Part shown: piece after piece, positions 22,502 to 33,639 of the stretch | Layout: each line of letters begins with the position of its first letter | How positions within the stretch are numbered: position 1 is the stretch's first letter | Position numbers and translations under genes: made by a program | The notes under the pieces: model-generated | Told to the model about the DNA's origin: nothing | The model's database searches: none | The model's input: only the letters and a program-made list of their open reading frames with translations | Source of the DNA: Pseudovirgaria hyperparasitica | Taxonomy: Eukaryota > Ascomycota > Dothideomycetes > Acrospermales > Acrospermaceae | DNA length: 64,000 bases | NCBI RefSeq assembly: GCF_010093815.1 | Contig: NW_022985549.1 | Coordinates: forward strand, 2,505,494-2,569,493 | Direction of reading: 5' to 3'

Positions 22502-24316
22502 ATGCCTACCAACCTCGTCCAGTTGGGGGAGGTGTCTCTCGGATTGGATGAGCCGACACGCAGACAGTCTGAGCTTACGGAAATACAAGGAGTGCACTCA
22601 TCGATCCCCGGAAACACCAAAACACCACCCCAAAGCTTGATTCCAGTTGCATCAAATGCTTCGGAGCCGCGATCGTCGTCCCTTGGAAGTTCGATAACCT
22701 TAGAACCACACCTGGCAAACATCGATAGATCGACGAGTTCGGATCCGCGCTCGCTTACAGCATCATCATCCGAGCCAACTAGTGAATGTATTCCCATCGA
22801 ATTCGATCAAACGAACCTGCCATCATCCCAAGTAGAACCAATAGTCCACGAGGCACCATCATCGTCCACGATAAGTTCTGTTTGGGAAGACTGGTCTGGA
22901 CGAGGCAGTCACGTGGATTTTCGGCGAGACGAATCACTACCATTGGTTGCCGGGCGCGAGTTGGGTGTTGGACGGAATGGACATGTGTACGAAACCAAGT
23001 GCAAAGGCGTCGCGCTGGCTTGGAAACGACGCATACGCCGAGGAAAATGGGGTCCAGAGCAGCGAAAAGAGATTGATATATTGAAGCGATTGTCCCATGA
23101 CCACATCATCAAGCTAATTGGCACATATACTCAAGGCAATACGCTTGGCGTATTACTTTGGCCGGTAGCCACTTGCGACCTCGACACGCTCTTCTTGGAC
23201 ATAGAGCTCCTCCATCACCCGGACCGGCTTGCAGCTTGGGAGGGGCGGAGGGAAACGATACACGAACGACTGGAGGCCCTGGGTTTAGAAATGCCCGAAG
23301 CTACGTGCACGGATCAGAGGCAGCGCGGTCACCACAAAAAGCTTCTCACGCTTGTTGGCTGCATAGCATGTGCAGTGGAATTCTTACATTCGCAGAACAT
23401 CCGCCACAAGGATATAAAGCCGGCCAATGTGCTGATCACGAAAAATGGGCTCTGGCTGACTGATTTCGATATGTCGACGGACTTCTCTTTGCTCTCGTCT
23501 AGTGACACAGAGAACGGCGAACGCGGCACACCCAAGTACTTTGCCCCTGAAGTGGCCGCGTACGAACCATCTGGCCGGGCTGCAGATATCTTCTCCCTTG
23601 GATGTTTGTTCCTCGAGTTGCACTGTTTGTCCTCTGGCGCATGCTTGGAAGATCTGAAAGCTTTGCGACCAGCTCAAAATCAATCGTATCACGCAAATCT
23701 CCATAACCGTAACTCCTGGATCAATCTCATAGGGGGTAATGTTGAGGAAAGAATTGAACTTCTGTATTTTCGGATTTTGATTTCTCGTATGCTTGAACTG
23801 GATCCAAGTCGACGACTAAGCGCTAAGAAAGTTGTGCGATATATAAGTATGCTTGAGCGCTATCCTTCTTTCGGTACACCCGCAATGTGGCATAGACCCT
23901 GTTGTGATCCAAGAGAGCAGCTCGTGAAGAAAAAAAAGTATCAGGACAAGATCACGGGCGGGGAATCGCAATTGGGCGCAACCATCGGTTCATGGGAATT
24001 GTTGTTCGAGTCCGTCGAGATGGCATTTGGCTGGGCTCTAGAAAAAAAATTGTATAGAACCAAACTTGATTTACATGATACAGCTCTTTCGCCGAAAATC
24101 GACAGAAAATGGGAGCTACAAGAGAAACTGATGAAAGACAAACTGGCAGAGAAGGAAAAAACGGTCGAGACATTCGCCCGCCAGAATGAGAGCTTGAAGC
24201 ATGAGTTGTCTGAAAGTCATGCTCGCCAACAGGAACAAGCACGCGAAATTGAAGCTATGAGGCGCCAGCTGTCGGAACTTGGGGTAGAGCCCACGGCCGA
24301 AGACAGAAATTTGTAG
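22502..24316 (+). CDS. Serine/threonine protein kinase with C-terminal coiled coil
   Basis: Single exon, 604 residues. Residues 1-145 are Ser-rich and probably disordered. The kinase domain (about 150-465) has a glycine loop GRELGVGRNGHVYE, Lys in GVALAWKRR, helix-C Glu in RKEIDILKRL, catalytic loop IRHKDIKPANVL (HKD in place of HRD), DFD in LTDFDMSTDF, and GTPKYFAPEV. So it should be active, though two motif letters differ from consensus. Residues from about 540 form a heptad-like coiled coil (ELQEKLMKDKLAEKEKTVET, RQQEQAREIEAMRRQL). Coiled-coil-like coding continues in another frame after the stop (about 24390-24704), which suggests the ancestral protein was longer or that a 3' exon exists. 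This type of orphan kinase is expanded in many Dothideomycetes. Upstream pathway unknown. Confidence 0.8.
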   Translation: MPTNLVQLGEVSLGLDEPTRRQSELTEIQGVHSSIPGNTKTPPQSLIPVASNASEPRSSSLGSSITLEPHLANIDRSTSSDPRSLTASSSEPTSECIPIEFDQTNLPSSQVEPIVHEAPSSSTISSVWEDWSGRGSHVDFRRDESLPLVAGRELGVGRNGHVYETKCKGVALAWKRRIRRGKWGPEQRKEIDILKRLSHDHIIKLIGTYTQGNTLGVLLWPVATCDLDTLFLDIELLHHPDRLAAWEGRRETIHERLEALGLEMPEATCTDQRQRGHHKKLLTLVGCIACAVEFLHSQNIRHKDIKPANVLITKNGLWLTDFDMSTDFSLLSSSDTENGERGTPKYFAPEVAAYEPSGRAADIFSLGCLFLELHCLSSGACLEDLKALRPAQNQSYHANLHNRNSWINLIGGNVEERIELLYFRILISRMLELDPSRRLSAKKVVRYISMLERYPSFGTPAMWHRPCCDPREQLVKKKKYQDKITGGESQLGATIGSWELLFESVEMAFGWALEKKLYRTKLDLHDTALSPKIDRKWELQEKLMKDKLAEKEKTVETFARQNESLKHELSESHARQQEQAREIEAMRRQLSELGVEPTAEDRNL

Positions 24317-24835
24317 AAGACACACTTGTCAAAACGCATGAAAGAATGAAGAGATGATCATCACATACCCACGTCCAGTCCAAGAGTTAGAGCATGCGCT
24401 AGATACTAAATCACGAATGGAGTTGCTCGTGACAGACATTCAAGCTGAGAATCGCCGGAAGCATGACTAGATTGATCAGCTGAGATCGACATTGCAATCG
24501 CAGATGGACAAAACCCAGCGGGACCGAAGAAACCGTAAGGCTTATATGCTCACTTACCGACGTTTGAAATCGCACGCTGAAGGGATCTATTTGGACTTTC
24601 CTGACCTTGTGACCGACAAAGTTGGGAAAGGGCTCCCTATTCACGTCCGCACCACGCATTTCTACGACGGAGTGCCTCGACTGAAAATAAACGCTAGCAT
24701 ATAGTGGCATTACAGGTACAATGAATGCGCAGTCAAATTACGGTATCGTGTATAGTCTAAAGCATTATCTATACATCGTCTTCACATATCATAAATTACC
24801 GAGTCTTCTGTATTATGGTCGCTGCCATAGGGCGC
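24317..24835. other. Convergent intergenic region with a coiled-coil-like reading frame
   Basis: The forward frame around 24391-24704 reads RPVQELEHALDTKSRMELL, then after a stop IDQLRSTLQSQMDKTQRDRR and a final block YLDFPDLVTDKVGKGLP. It looks like a continuation of the kinase coiled coil in a shifted frame: either a decayed 3' end or a spliced exon I could not join. Otherwise no gene. Confidence 0.45.
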
Positions 24836-25444
24836 CTAGAGCATAGCAGCAGCAGCAGCAGCAGCACCAACCAGAACTCCAACGACATTCTTGCCAACCA
24901 CTGCAGCCCCACCCGTCGACGCAGGAGGAGTCGCCACAGACGACGGCGTCTGCGAGACAACAGTCGGGCTCGGCGCCGCCGTAATCAGCGTACTAGGCCT
25001 CTCCGAAACAACCGACGGCTCCGGGTTCCCAGTAGCCGACGGCAAGCTCTCCACACTGCTCCCCTCCGTCGGCCTGACATCCGCCGTCTCCCCGGCGCCA
25101 GTCGGCAGCACCTCCGAGTTGCGAGCCCCGCCGCCAGTGCTCTGCGCCGCCTCTGCCGTCGTGGACGGCGCAATCTGGCCGTTCGGGCCCCAGCCCGGGA
25201 GATACTCTGGCGTGTACGAGTCCGTGCCCGTGTAGGCGGCGCAGCCGGGGACGGAGTGCTTGGGCGGAGCGCGGCCGCCGCCGCAGTCGAGGAAGTCGCA
25301 GATCTCGCCCGTGTCGGGGACGTACCAGATCAAGGACGCGCCGCCGTACTTGACTGTTGCGGAGGAGGTGCAGCCGTCGAGGTCGGTCTTTGCGAGGGCG
25401 GTGGAGAGGAGGGCGCCGAGGGCGAGGGCGAAGGTGGAGCGCAT
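24836..25444 (-). CDS. Small secreted, probably GPI-anchored surface protein
   Basis: Single exon, 202 residues. There is a clear signal peptide (MRSTFALALGALLSTALA) and a short Cys-containing domain at about 20-90 with CTSSATVKYG, ICDFLDCGGGRAPP and VPGCAAYTGTDSYTPEYLPG (four Cys). A Ser/Thr/Pro-rich stalk follows (about 95-175), then a hydrophobic C-terminus of Val, Gly and a run of Ala (an AGC repeat at about 24844-24866) that fits a GPI-addition signal. Proteins with this Cys block and GPI tail are common in moulds; some databases label them siderophore-related, but the sequence gives no support for that. Likely at the plasma membrane or wall. Function not recognised. Confidence 0.78.
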   Translation of the reverse strand: MRSTFALALGALLSTALAKTDLDGCTSSATVKYGGASLIWYVPDTGEICDFLDCGGGRAPPKHSVPGCAAYTGTDSYTPEYLPGWGPNGQIAPSTTAEAAQSTGGGARNSEVLPTGAGETADVRPTEGSSVESLPSATGNPEPSVVSERPSTLITAAPSPTVVSQTPSSVATPPASTGGAAVVGKNVVGVLVGAAAAAAAML

Positions 25445-26266
25445 TGTCGGTGTTTGACTTTTATTGCGTTTGTTGGAGGGGTGATTATGAGGGTACTGTG
25501 GAGTGTGTAATAGTGAATGAACGAATGACTTGGTTGAAGTGAGATGTTTATTAACGAAAGTGCGTGGAAGCGAGTGACTGGACGTTCGATCGACTTGGTA
25601 TGGACGATGAAGAGGAAAGCAGCAACATTGGAGAAGACGGCATGGAAAAGGTACTTATTGCTCGTGTGTAGTCTGACTAGCATAAGCAATATTGGATCCT
25701 TCGTGTTTCGCAACCTAGTTGTTGGAGAGCGTGGCGTTCCTAGTTCTTACAGGTCTAACCACCGGAGTGAGCCACTATGCCATCTCGATCCAGGGGTAAT
25801 GAGGCGCCACGGGATCATGCCGCGGAGAGCGTCAATTTATAGAGCAACGTTCCAAAGCTTAGATTGTACTGGCTGTGTTGTGATGCTGAAGATGTGCTGA
25901 TGTACTAATTATAAGTAAGAACACATGAGGTGGAGATATACAGTAGTTTGCATTGACGATCGATGATCTTCACTTAGATCTCTCAGTGGGGCAGGGGCAG
26001 ATGACAAGTGACAGCCTGAAACTTGAGGCTGCAACCTCGGCTGGAGATTCCTCCCGGGATCAGACGTCGATTACGCGTGTGCAGAGCTGTTGGACAGAGA
26101 GCACCAGACCGCATTACAACTTCTTTTCAGCCTCGTGTCTTTGTCTCTTTGTCTCCTTGTCTCCTTGTCTCCTTGTCCTCTTCGCCGTCACGCGAGCTGA
26201 TTGTTCCCTTTATAAGGCTGAAGATGCAGAGCCTCCTCTCTGTCTCTCTTCCTCTCTTGTCCGCCA
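25445..26266. other. Divergent intergenic region, GPI protein / DUF6601 gene
   Basis: 822 bases holding both promoters. A pyrimidine-rich octamer repeat at 26135-26178 lies about 90 bases before the downstream start codon. No extra gene. Confidence 0.4.
26135..26178. repeat. TCTCCTTG-type octamer repeat in a promoter
   Basis: Five to six tandem imperfect units of TCTCCTTG/TCTCTTTG just upstream of the DUF6601 gene. A strand-asymmetric CT-rich tract like this is common in fungal promoters. Confidence 0.75.
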
Positions 26267-27661
26267 ATGCCCTTTGTTGATGTTCCTCTTGACCCGTCCA
26301 TGACCCCTAACGCTTCCTCGGCCTCGGACGCAAAGAGCGCTCCCGTAAGCGATATGGTTAAGGTTGTCAATTCATTGGCTTCCTAGCGTGTCCGTCGGAA
26401 ACTACGCAAGTGAACTGACCACCAACAGATTGCCAACGATGACACTCCACTTACGCCTCCTTTCTCCAAGCATGTCGAATTGATCCCGACCTCCGATACC
26501 CTCTGCATCACCCACAGACCTGGTCCGCCCGAGATTGTCCAGGTCACTGCTGGCGCGGAAGAGAATGAATACTATGGTGTGAGCAATCATGGAAGAGAGA
26601 ACAGCCCTAATGGCCTCGGTATACTTGGCCGTCAAGGCGCGTCTCCGAGACCTCCGTCTACCACCCGCATAGACACGACTGTGAGGTCTCCTACGTCGCC
26701 GAAGCAGCCTGTAGATATACTCGACTCTCTCCCGACCATAGCCTATGACGCCAACAAGCAAGTGTTCGAAGTGCGGAGCCAGATCAATGACTTCTTGGTT
26801 CAGGATCTAGACACGAGTCGGCTGAATGCCATCCACGGTATACTATGGATGGCAGGTCGACCGCTGAATGCCAGGCAGCTGCATCGATACGTCATGCTTG
26901 ACATACGTATCTTGCGCACCGAGCAGACGGATATGCACGTCCTGAGAGTCTCAAATCGCATGTTTGTCAAGCCTCTGCCGGCCTACCTCCTGAGCTACGA
27001 TTTCTGGAAGAAGTACCTCTGTGGTCCGCCCACTGGGCAAAGCGAAGACGACCGCGCCTTGCATAAACGAGCCTGTGGTCTTCTCATGTCATATGTGTGG
27101 CTCATCCGCTCTGAACTCGACATGAAGATCGCCAAAGACGAGCACCTTGTCCCGAAAGATGTCAATTGGCACTGGTGGAAGGCTTTTGTTGCTGACTTGC
27201 TTGCGGACGGCCACCTCGATGCCAACTCCCTCAAGCAATGCGACATGAGATACCACTACGGTGAACTGCGTCTCTCCCGCATCAACACCATATACCGCAT
27301 CCGTTTCTTCCACACCCATTTCATTCGTGGATACCTCTACGGCTATAATCGCTACGTCGTCTTCTTCCAACGCAATTTTGGCTGGATGCTCGTTATATTT
27401 GTATATTTTTCACTCGTGCTGTCGGCCATGCAAGTCGGAGTTTCGGTACCACCGCTGCAGGATAACGTCGCTTTTCAGCGGGCATCTTACGGGTTTGTGG
27501 TGTTTTCCATCGTTCTTGTTGCAGCCATTGTGGGCATCATCGGTCTCCTTTTCGTTGCCATCTTCGCCATAAATACTATTCTATCTATAAGACATAGCCT
27601 GCTGCAGTCGAGGGAGAGGAGGAAACTGGCCAAGGCGAAAAAGGGAGAGAAGCATGCTTAA
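26267..27661 (+). CDS. DUF6601-like membrane protein
   Basis: Two exons, 26267-26344 and 26429-27661, with an 84-base intron; the joint keeps frame and gives 436 residues beginning MPFVDVPLDPSMTPNASS. Residues about 1-100 are low-complexity. The conserved block runs from about 105 (ILDSLPTIAYDANKQVFEVR) through LNAIHGILWMAGRPLNARQL, VLRVSNRMFVKPLPAYLLSY, DFWKKYLCGP and LRLSRINTIYRIRFFHTHF. Two or more hydrophobic segments follow at the C-terminus (FGWMLVIFVYFSLVLSAMQV and YGFVVFSIVLVAAIVGIIGL). A cytosolic conserved domain followed by membrane helices is the layout of fungal DUF6601 proteins. Their function is not known. The final basic tail (RERRKLAKAKKGEK) would face the cytosol if there are two helices. 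Confidence 0.78.
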
Positions 27662-27943
27662 TGCCAAGGATGGTATACGGTTGATGCTATGATGCCATGG
27701 AAAAACCTGATTTCGCTCGAAATTGTGCTTGCATGCTACACACGTGAGTATGTGTCTACTTGGCGCGTTTTCCGAACGGGCGCCTTAAGCTGACACCTCG
27801 CTTTGTTCTATGACAACAAAGTACGTTACACAATGTCTGGAATGTTCGCACATGCAGAAGTAAACTAGGTATATAACTCCCACTCTCTCGATACTCTGCA
27901 GTAAGCGACTTGTTCTACTGTCTCACACCCGCTATCATACACG

Positions 27944-29776
27944 ATGCAGTCTCGAATCGAGACCCTCCCTGGAGAGCTCTATAATATGATCATCGGCTAT
28001 CTTGATGCCACCACTCTCTCAAGACTACTACAGTGTAACAAAGTACAAAGGGAACGTATCGAGCCGAAACTATACGCTACGGACGCCGCCCGTCGGTGTG
28101 CAATGCGCTGGGCGTGCGAGCAAGACAACCCAATCGTCATACAGAGAGCCGTTAAATACGGCGCAGACGTCAGCTACCTGTACCCTGAAAAACGTAACGA
28201 GAGCTACGGAAGAGCACAGCCCACGATATCGATTGCCATCACCCACTGCAGTCTTGAAGCAGTAAAATGCTTGATCAGCCTCGGAGTACAGATCGAATGT
28301 CTCGGGTATGAGCACGCCCATGATTTACTGTGGAAGCTACGATCTCCGAAACGGTGGGATATATGCCAGCGCTTTGTGGACGCTGGACTTGGTTCGACAT
28401 TCCTCATGCTCCGCGAGCATTGTCTGACGCCGACACTGGTCGAGAAGATTGTTAGCAATGGGCCGAATGCAGTGCAAGATGCTACTTGGCTCATTGATCA
28501 CGGAGCTTGTGTTAATGCTATTGCTTCAGTGTACTTTCTCGGCTCCGAGCGTCGCCGATATGCGTCGCCGCTGTCTGCTGCAATACTGGCTGACTCGAGA
28601 CCTCTCTTCGACCTGCTCCTCGCACGGGGAGCTGATATCCACAGTTCGCTACATAACATAGTCGAATCCGCCGAGGCTCTGCATATCCCTATATTTGCAG
28701 CCTGCTATGCGGCATCAAGTCATGCGAGCCTGAAATGGGTGGAAACCTGTCTTGATGCTGGCGCTGACATCAATACGGGCGCTCACTTGCGAATGAGACT
28801 TCCCACCGACATGCCCGGTCAATGCAACTATCTGCAGCTTGTGGCAGCGTACCTCGTCATGGACCATTCATGGGATGAGAATGCGGTGTGCTCTGTAAAG
28901 GACGTAGCGACCTACCTCTTTGACCGCGGAGCGACAATCAGGCCTGCTGAGCCGCCACCGCGACGCCCCAGCAGCGCAATGTACGCAGAAATGTACTCGC
29001 CATGTCTTGCGCAGATGATGATCGGGAAATGGACGCCTGCGATACTGCGTAACCGTATGTTCTTCGACGTGATAACCAGGCTAGTCGAGCTTGGAGATGC
29101 ACGAAACCATGTAGAAGACCTTTTTTCCCTCAGAAACGAAGCATTAGGACGATCATTTCACTGCTGGCGTCTTCCCGATAACCCTACACTGCGACTCCGC
29201 ATCGTAAACGCCTGGAAGGCCTTCCTCGACCTCATCCTCGACGACTATTTCGAGAATGCCTCGGCGGTGCAGAGGCCGATGTCCTGCACCGAACTCCTGT
29301 TCAGCACCGTGTACCAAATGGGCACACAGCCCCAACAGAGAGACCACATCATATACGTCACAGCGGAACACCTCGTGTCCCGCGGCGGGAATCTGAACGA
29401 CGACGGCAGCGAAGCGCCCATCCTCCACCAGCTATGCCTGCTCGTCAACCGGCGCTACACCCACCAATTGCCCTCTCAGCGGGTAAACCAGCACGCCGCG
29501 GACGAGAAATCCTACTGCGCCGCAATCGAAGACTTGGTCGACTTCCTGCTGTCCCTGGGTGCCGATCCGATGATCGATGCCCGCGGTAAGGGGTTTGACC
29601 GGGTTCGACGTGGGACCGTCACGGCGGTTGATTCCGTCGGTGAAGGGTTCAGTCGGCCTGAGGTGACGGCCGTGAACCTGTTGCTTGAAGATATAGAGAT
29701 TGGGGATCCTGATACGATGCTGTTGGTGCGGCTTGCGGGTCTTTGTGATGTTGCTGCACGTAGGCAGGCAGAGTAG
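27944..29776 (+). CDS. F-box-like protein with ankyrin repeats
   Basis: Single exon, 610 residues. The N-terminus has an F-box-like segment (about 5-45: IETLPGELYNMIIGYLDATT, LSRLLQCNKVQRERIEP). Ankyrin-like repeats follow: AMRWACEQDNPIVIQRAVKY with GADVSYL, TISIAITHCSLEAVKCLISL with GVQIE, SPLSAAILADSRPLFDLLLA with RGADIH, and AACYAASSHASLKWVETCLD with AGADIN. Degenerate repeats continue in the C-terminal half (YLFDRGATI, VDFLLSLGADPM). Such proteins usually recruit substrates to SCF ubiquitin ligases through the ankyrin surface. The partners are unknown. This is a large, fast-evolving family in moulds; no neighbour suggests a pathway. Confidence 0.78.
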   Translation: MQSRIETLPGELYNMIIGYLDATTLSRLLQCNKVQRERIEPKLYATDAARRCAMRWACEQDNPIVIQRAVKYGADVSYLYPEKRNESYGRAQPTISIAITHCSLEAVKCLISLGVQIECLGYEHAHDLLWKLRSPKRWDICQRFVDAGLGSTFLMLREHCLTPTLVEKIVSNGPNAVQDATWLIDHGACVNAIASVYFLGSERRRYASPLSAAILADSRPLFDLLLARGADIHSSLHNIVESAEALHIPIFAACYAASSHASLKWVETCLDAGADINTGAHLRMRLPTDMPGQCNYLQLVAAYLVMDHSWDENAVCSVKDVATYLFDRGATIRPAEPPPRRPSSAMYAEMYSPCLAQMMIGKWTPAILRNRMFFDVITRLVELGDARNHVEDLFSLRNEALGRSFHCWRLPDNPTLRLRIVNAWKAFLDLILDDYFENASAVQRPMSCTELLFSTVYQMGTQPQQRDHIIYVTAEHLVSRGGNLNDDGSEAPILHQLCLLVNRRYTHQLPSQRVNQHAADEKSYCAAIEDLVDFLLSLGADPMIDARGKGFDRVRRGTVTAVDSVGEGFSRPEVTAVNLLLEDIEIGDPDTMLLVRLAGLCDVAARRQAE

Positions 29777-30607
29777 GTAGGATTGGTTGGAGAATAATTA
29801 AGAAGGATATCCTACTGGGCCGTCAGAGCGATGCTAGACTGCTAGGTCACTGGTTCGTCATTGTATATACAGGAAGGAGAGTGAGCTTCTAGAAAGCGAT
29901 ATAGAGGAATGAAAAGATAGACTTCGAACGTACACTTGAATCTTGGAGAAAATCAAGTTGGTACAATTCGCTCTTTTTTCCTTTCTAGAATAAAATGCCT
30001 CGTATCTATAAGGTTCAAGTTCAGTTGGAGAGCGACTTGTCAGACTTCACACAGTGCGTAATGCCCAGGAAACATTAGTCCGCGCTCTAGCTTGCGTCGA
30101 AGGAGTGAAGCACTAGGCGTGCTTTGAAAAAGATGGATGACGGGCGCTACACAGCCATAGGTGTTGACACCAATATAATCAGATCGAGCGCTATGGAATA
30201 GAAGGCCAGGACATTTATCTTCATAGAACATGCAGCAATATAGAGCTTCGTTGTGGAATGTCACGACATGACATGGAAGAAGATACATCCTCGCCATACC
30301 ACGCCATGCTGAGAGTCCAGCTGCTTAACCTGCTCCGACGACGCCAGGGGTATATCATATCATACATACAAGCAGACGAAACGACACAATGATAGTCCTG
30401 AGGAAATAGTTTGAGGGCAGGTGCACATAATACATTGTCACAATCATTCATCATCATCCATCAACATCCATCGATCGCAAGCATTGCCCCCTTCCCCCCC
30501 CCCCCCTCCCAGCATTATAAACGCTTGCACGAAAAGCATCACAACGCCCTAACCAACAACATCATGCCCTACACACCAATCAGCAACAGCACCCGCACAG
30601 AAAACAC
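29777..30607. other. Convergent intergenic region
   Basis: 831 bases between the ankyrin gene and the small reverse gene. A reverse frame of 85 codons at 30040-30297 has no motif and is not called. A run of 13 C lies at 30494-30506. Confidence 0.4.
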
Positions 30608-31144
30608 TCAAAACTCACGACCAAGCGGCCTCGCCCGCCTCGATATATTCGCCGCTTGCTGCTGCTTAATCCGCGCAAGTCTCGCCCTGCCACACCACAT
30701 ACTGTCAGCAATCCCATCACATCCTCAACGAACCTCCATCGCTCCACACATCCCGCCCCAAGGAGAAAAAAAAAGAACCAAAGAAGAAAAGACTCACTCC
30801 TCAGCAGCCTCCCCCTCCAACCTCCGCACCTCCTCGCGCGCACTCCGCACCGCCGCCCGCGCAGCCAACAGTGCCCGATCAGCCTCCTTCTCCGCGCGCT
30901 CGGCCTCGAAGACGCGGTGGCGGGCGGCGGCGATGCTTTTGTCTTCGTGGCGGTCGCGGTGCAGGAGGTTGCTTACGCGGCTGGTTGTGCTTGGGGAGGA
31001 GGGCGAGGCGGTGGTTGTTGTGCTGTGGGTGGTAGTGGTAGTGTTGGAGTCGTTTGAGCGGTGGCGGGAGGCGAAGAGGGATTTGCGCTGGGGAGAAGGG
31101 GGTGGTGGGGGAGAACGGGGGGCTTTGCGGGTGAAGAGGGGCAT
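30608..31144 (-). CDS. Small basic Ser/Thr-rich protein with C-terminal coiled coil
   Basis: Two reverse exons, 30798-31144 and 30608-30686, with a 111-base intron that contains a T-rich tract. Reading straight through gives a stop two codons after the donor; splicing instead extends the helix to EGEAAEEEARLARIKQQQAA and a conserved-looking end ISRRARPLGREF, 141 residues in all. The first half is rich in Ser, Thr, Pro and Arg, starting MPLFTRKAPRSPPPPP. The second half is a charged amphipathic helix from about 78. The ending resembles one I recall from other Dothideomycete hypothetical proteins, but that is memory, not a search. Function unknown; no membrane segment or signal peptide. Confidence 0.7.
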
Positions 31145-31754
31145 TGTGGTTGAGTTTTGTTTGGGGTGTAGGGGGTTTTGGGTGGTGGGTGGGGTTGAGG
31201 GGGGATATTTGGAGTTGGGGAGTTTGTAGCTGGAATGGTGCTGGAGAAGTGGGAGGTGGATGTAGTGATTAGTGGAACCGTTGGGTATTTATCTTGAGAG
31301 GACTGTTAGTGGGCGATGAGGGCGGTGCATTCATGGAAGTGTTGACAAGGTCTGTTTCCCTGCTTCGACCCCAGACGCGCTACGTCATTGTCCGTAGTTC
31401 TTGTACAGGTCACGACCACGACTACAAGCCACCCACGAGTCATGAGGAGTACACTGGAATGTTAAATGTCAGGTGAATAGGTTACGCGTAGGCAACAGCA
31501 TGCTTTATACATCCTGCTCAATAGACCGACGCATTGTGATTGCTGTAAGAACAGTGAGATTAGCGAGACCCACCTCGAACAAAGTAAGCTCATTGTTCTA
31601 TACTCATATAATTACATCAACTCTTATGACGTTATCCCCAGATATTAAATGCATCCAGATAAATCTATCATCACATTCCAAGGTCCTCAACTCCCAGACC
31701 AATTATTGCATGCATCGCGACATATATACGGCTAGTATACAATGATACGTCATA
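31145..31754. other. Intergenic between small reverse gene and MFS gene
   Basis: 610 bases with no supported gene. It contains the promoter of the small gene and the 3' region of the transporter gene. Confidence 0.4.
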
Positions 31755-33639
31755 TTACGTTGGACTGTACGAAGACGTTTGTCGAATCCTCGCTCCGTAC
31801 ACGTAGAATAAGATAGGTACCGGGAATAGCGCAACAGCCAAGAAGCCGAGAAGACTGGTAGCCCAGTCTACGCCGAGGGTATGGTACATTGCCGTTGCAA
31901 ACAATGGAAAGCCGGCACCGAAAAACGAGCGCAGGAAGGTGTTTGCAGCGATGGCTGAGTTGGCGTTTACGACGTAGCAATCGATGATGTAGTTCAAACC
32001 TTGCATGAAGATCCTGTCTTTCGTTAGCACCTTGAATCATATTACTGTCGGGGGAAGCTCTCACATCAATATACCAGCCCCTATTAATGCACCCGACATG
32101 ACTTGAGGCACCCAGAGAATGTTTGGATTAGATGTCCAGGCGAACCAGAAAAGGCCGGCTGGAAAGAACGCTCCGCCAATCATCATTGGGATGAGACGCT
32201 CCTCGGGTACAACCTGTCCGTTGTTCTCTTCGAGCTTACGCGCAAATCGAGTCTTGGTGATGTACGTGATGATAAGACTACCAATGATAACCCCGACGGT
32301 AATACTGAGAAACGGTAGCGCGCCAACGCCAAGATTCCAGCCGCGTTGTTCCTGGAATGCAATCGGATAGGCGCTGAACAGCAGGTATAGGATACCGTAC
32401 ACAAAGGCCATGTAAAGTGTCACAAGGAACAAGATGGGCTCCATGATTAACATTGCGAATGGTCTGAGAAGGTATTTCTGAACGATTTCCTTGGGATTGA
32501 CAGGCGATTCATCGAGTTTCGCATGCAAGGCCCAGTTTCTCGTCTCGAATCGCCTCTTCTTTGCTCTCTGCTGCAGAATCACGGCAGCATATGTTTCTGG
32601 CACAAGAACGAAGCCTAGGGCTCCGAAGAAGAAACCCATGATTGCCGTAATATACTCTGTCCATCGCCAGCCAAGGTGGCTCATGGTTACAAAGCCGCCA
32701 ACGATAGGTCCTATTGAACATTTAGTTTGATTGCCGTGTGTGACGAGCAAACTAATGTCGGATCAAACTTACCCGCTACTGGTCCGATAAAGGTTGCACC
32801 TGCGAATATACAGATTGCTATGCCCCGTTCTACCGGTGGAAACATGTCTGCGAGTGTACCACCGATGATGGCGAGCGGTGCGGAACCAAACAAGCCCCCG
32901 AAGAATCTACAGATGAAGATAGTCTGCAGATTCTGGGCCACTGCGACAGGAATCTGAAAGATTGCGAATACGAAGATGCCGAAGTAGAGAGGGTATTTCC
33001 GTCCGTAAAGTTCTGAGAGTGGCCCCCATATTATAGGTCCTGATCATCCATAAATTAGATGTAATGATCTTGGTAGTAGGGTTGATAAGACCTACCAAAC
33101 GCAAAGCCCAATACAAACAAGCTGGTGCCCAATGTCATCACCTCCATGGACACCCCGAATTGCATTGCAGTAGCTTCAGTGGCACTGCTAAAGACGCTAC
33201 TCGCGAAGGTGATGACAAAGGTTGTCAAGCCAAGCATACACGTTATAGCCCATCTCTTCGCGGCTGGCCAGTTTTGCGGATTGCCAGGGTCATCAGGGCC
33301 GTCCCAGTCGACGAGATTTGGGTCCTTGGGCTTGCTCTCGTCCTCTGGATCAGGAAACTGCTCACCCCTTGTCCTCTTCCGCCGAATGCTTGAGGCTGCT
33401 GTGTTCTGTTTCTCCAAGTCTCGGTTCGGGTTGGAAATTGGCGGTGCGGCTCTGGGCTCGTTGTTTGAACTTGTGTTGCGCTGCGAGAGCGTCTCAGTTG
33501 GTCTTCGGGAAAGCGTGTCATCCGCTGCAGTGTGATCCTTCTCTTTCTCAACCGGCGCAGTGCTGCTGACGTCGGAAGACGCTGCTAGCGACGGCAGGGC
33601 CTCAGCGGACTCTGCGGGGTGATGGACCATTGCGCTCAT
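31755..33639 (-). CDS. MFS drug/polyamine-type transporter (DHA1 family)
   Basis: Four reverse exons: 33096-33639, 32773-33039, 32065-32710 and 31755-32013; introns are 56, 62 and 51 bases and all joints keep frame, giving 571 residues. An acidic/Ser-rich cytosolic N-terminus (about 1-105) ends in [18 protein letters not shown], the entry motif of fungal DHA1 pumps. Twelve hydrophobic segments follow. The loop [13 protein letters not shown] matches MFS motif A, and the region [20 protein letters not shown] matches the Tpo1/Flu1/Cyhr group. Proteins of this group export drugs or polyamines at the plasma membrane by proton antiport. The substrate cannot be inferred from sequence alone, and no secondary-metabolite cluster surrounds it. 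Confidence 0.9.

Noticed and set aside
24815-25510. Forward Arg-rich frame of 231 codons
   Set aside because: Antisense of the GPI-type protein; the Arg richness mirrors its Ser/Pro/Ala-rich stalk.
30040-30297. Reverse 85-codon frame as a small gene
   Set aside because: No motif, no signal peptide and no splice partner; could be chance.
30411-31229. Forward frame of 272 codons
   Set aside because: Overlaps the reverse small gene, begins in low-complexity DNA with a C run, and shows no motif.
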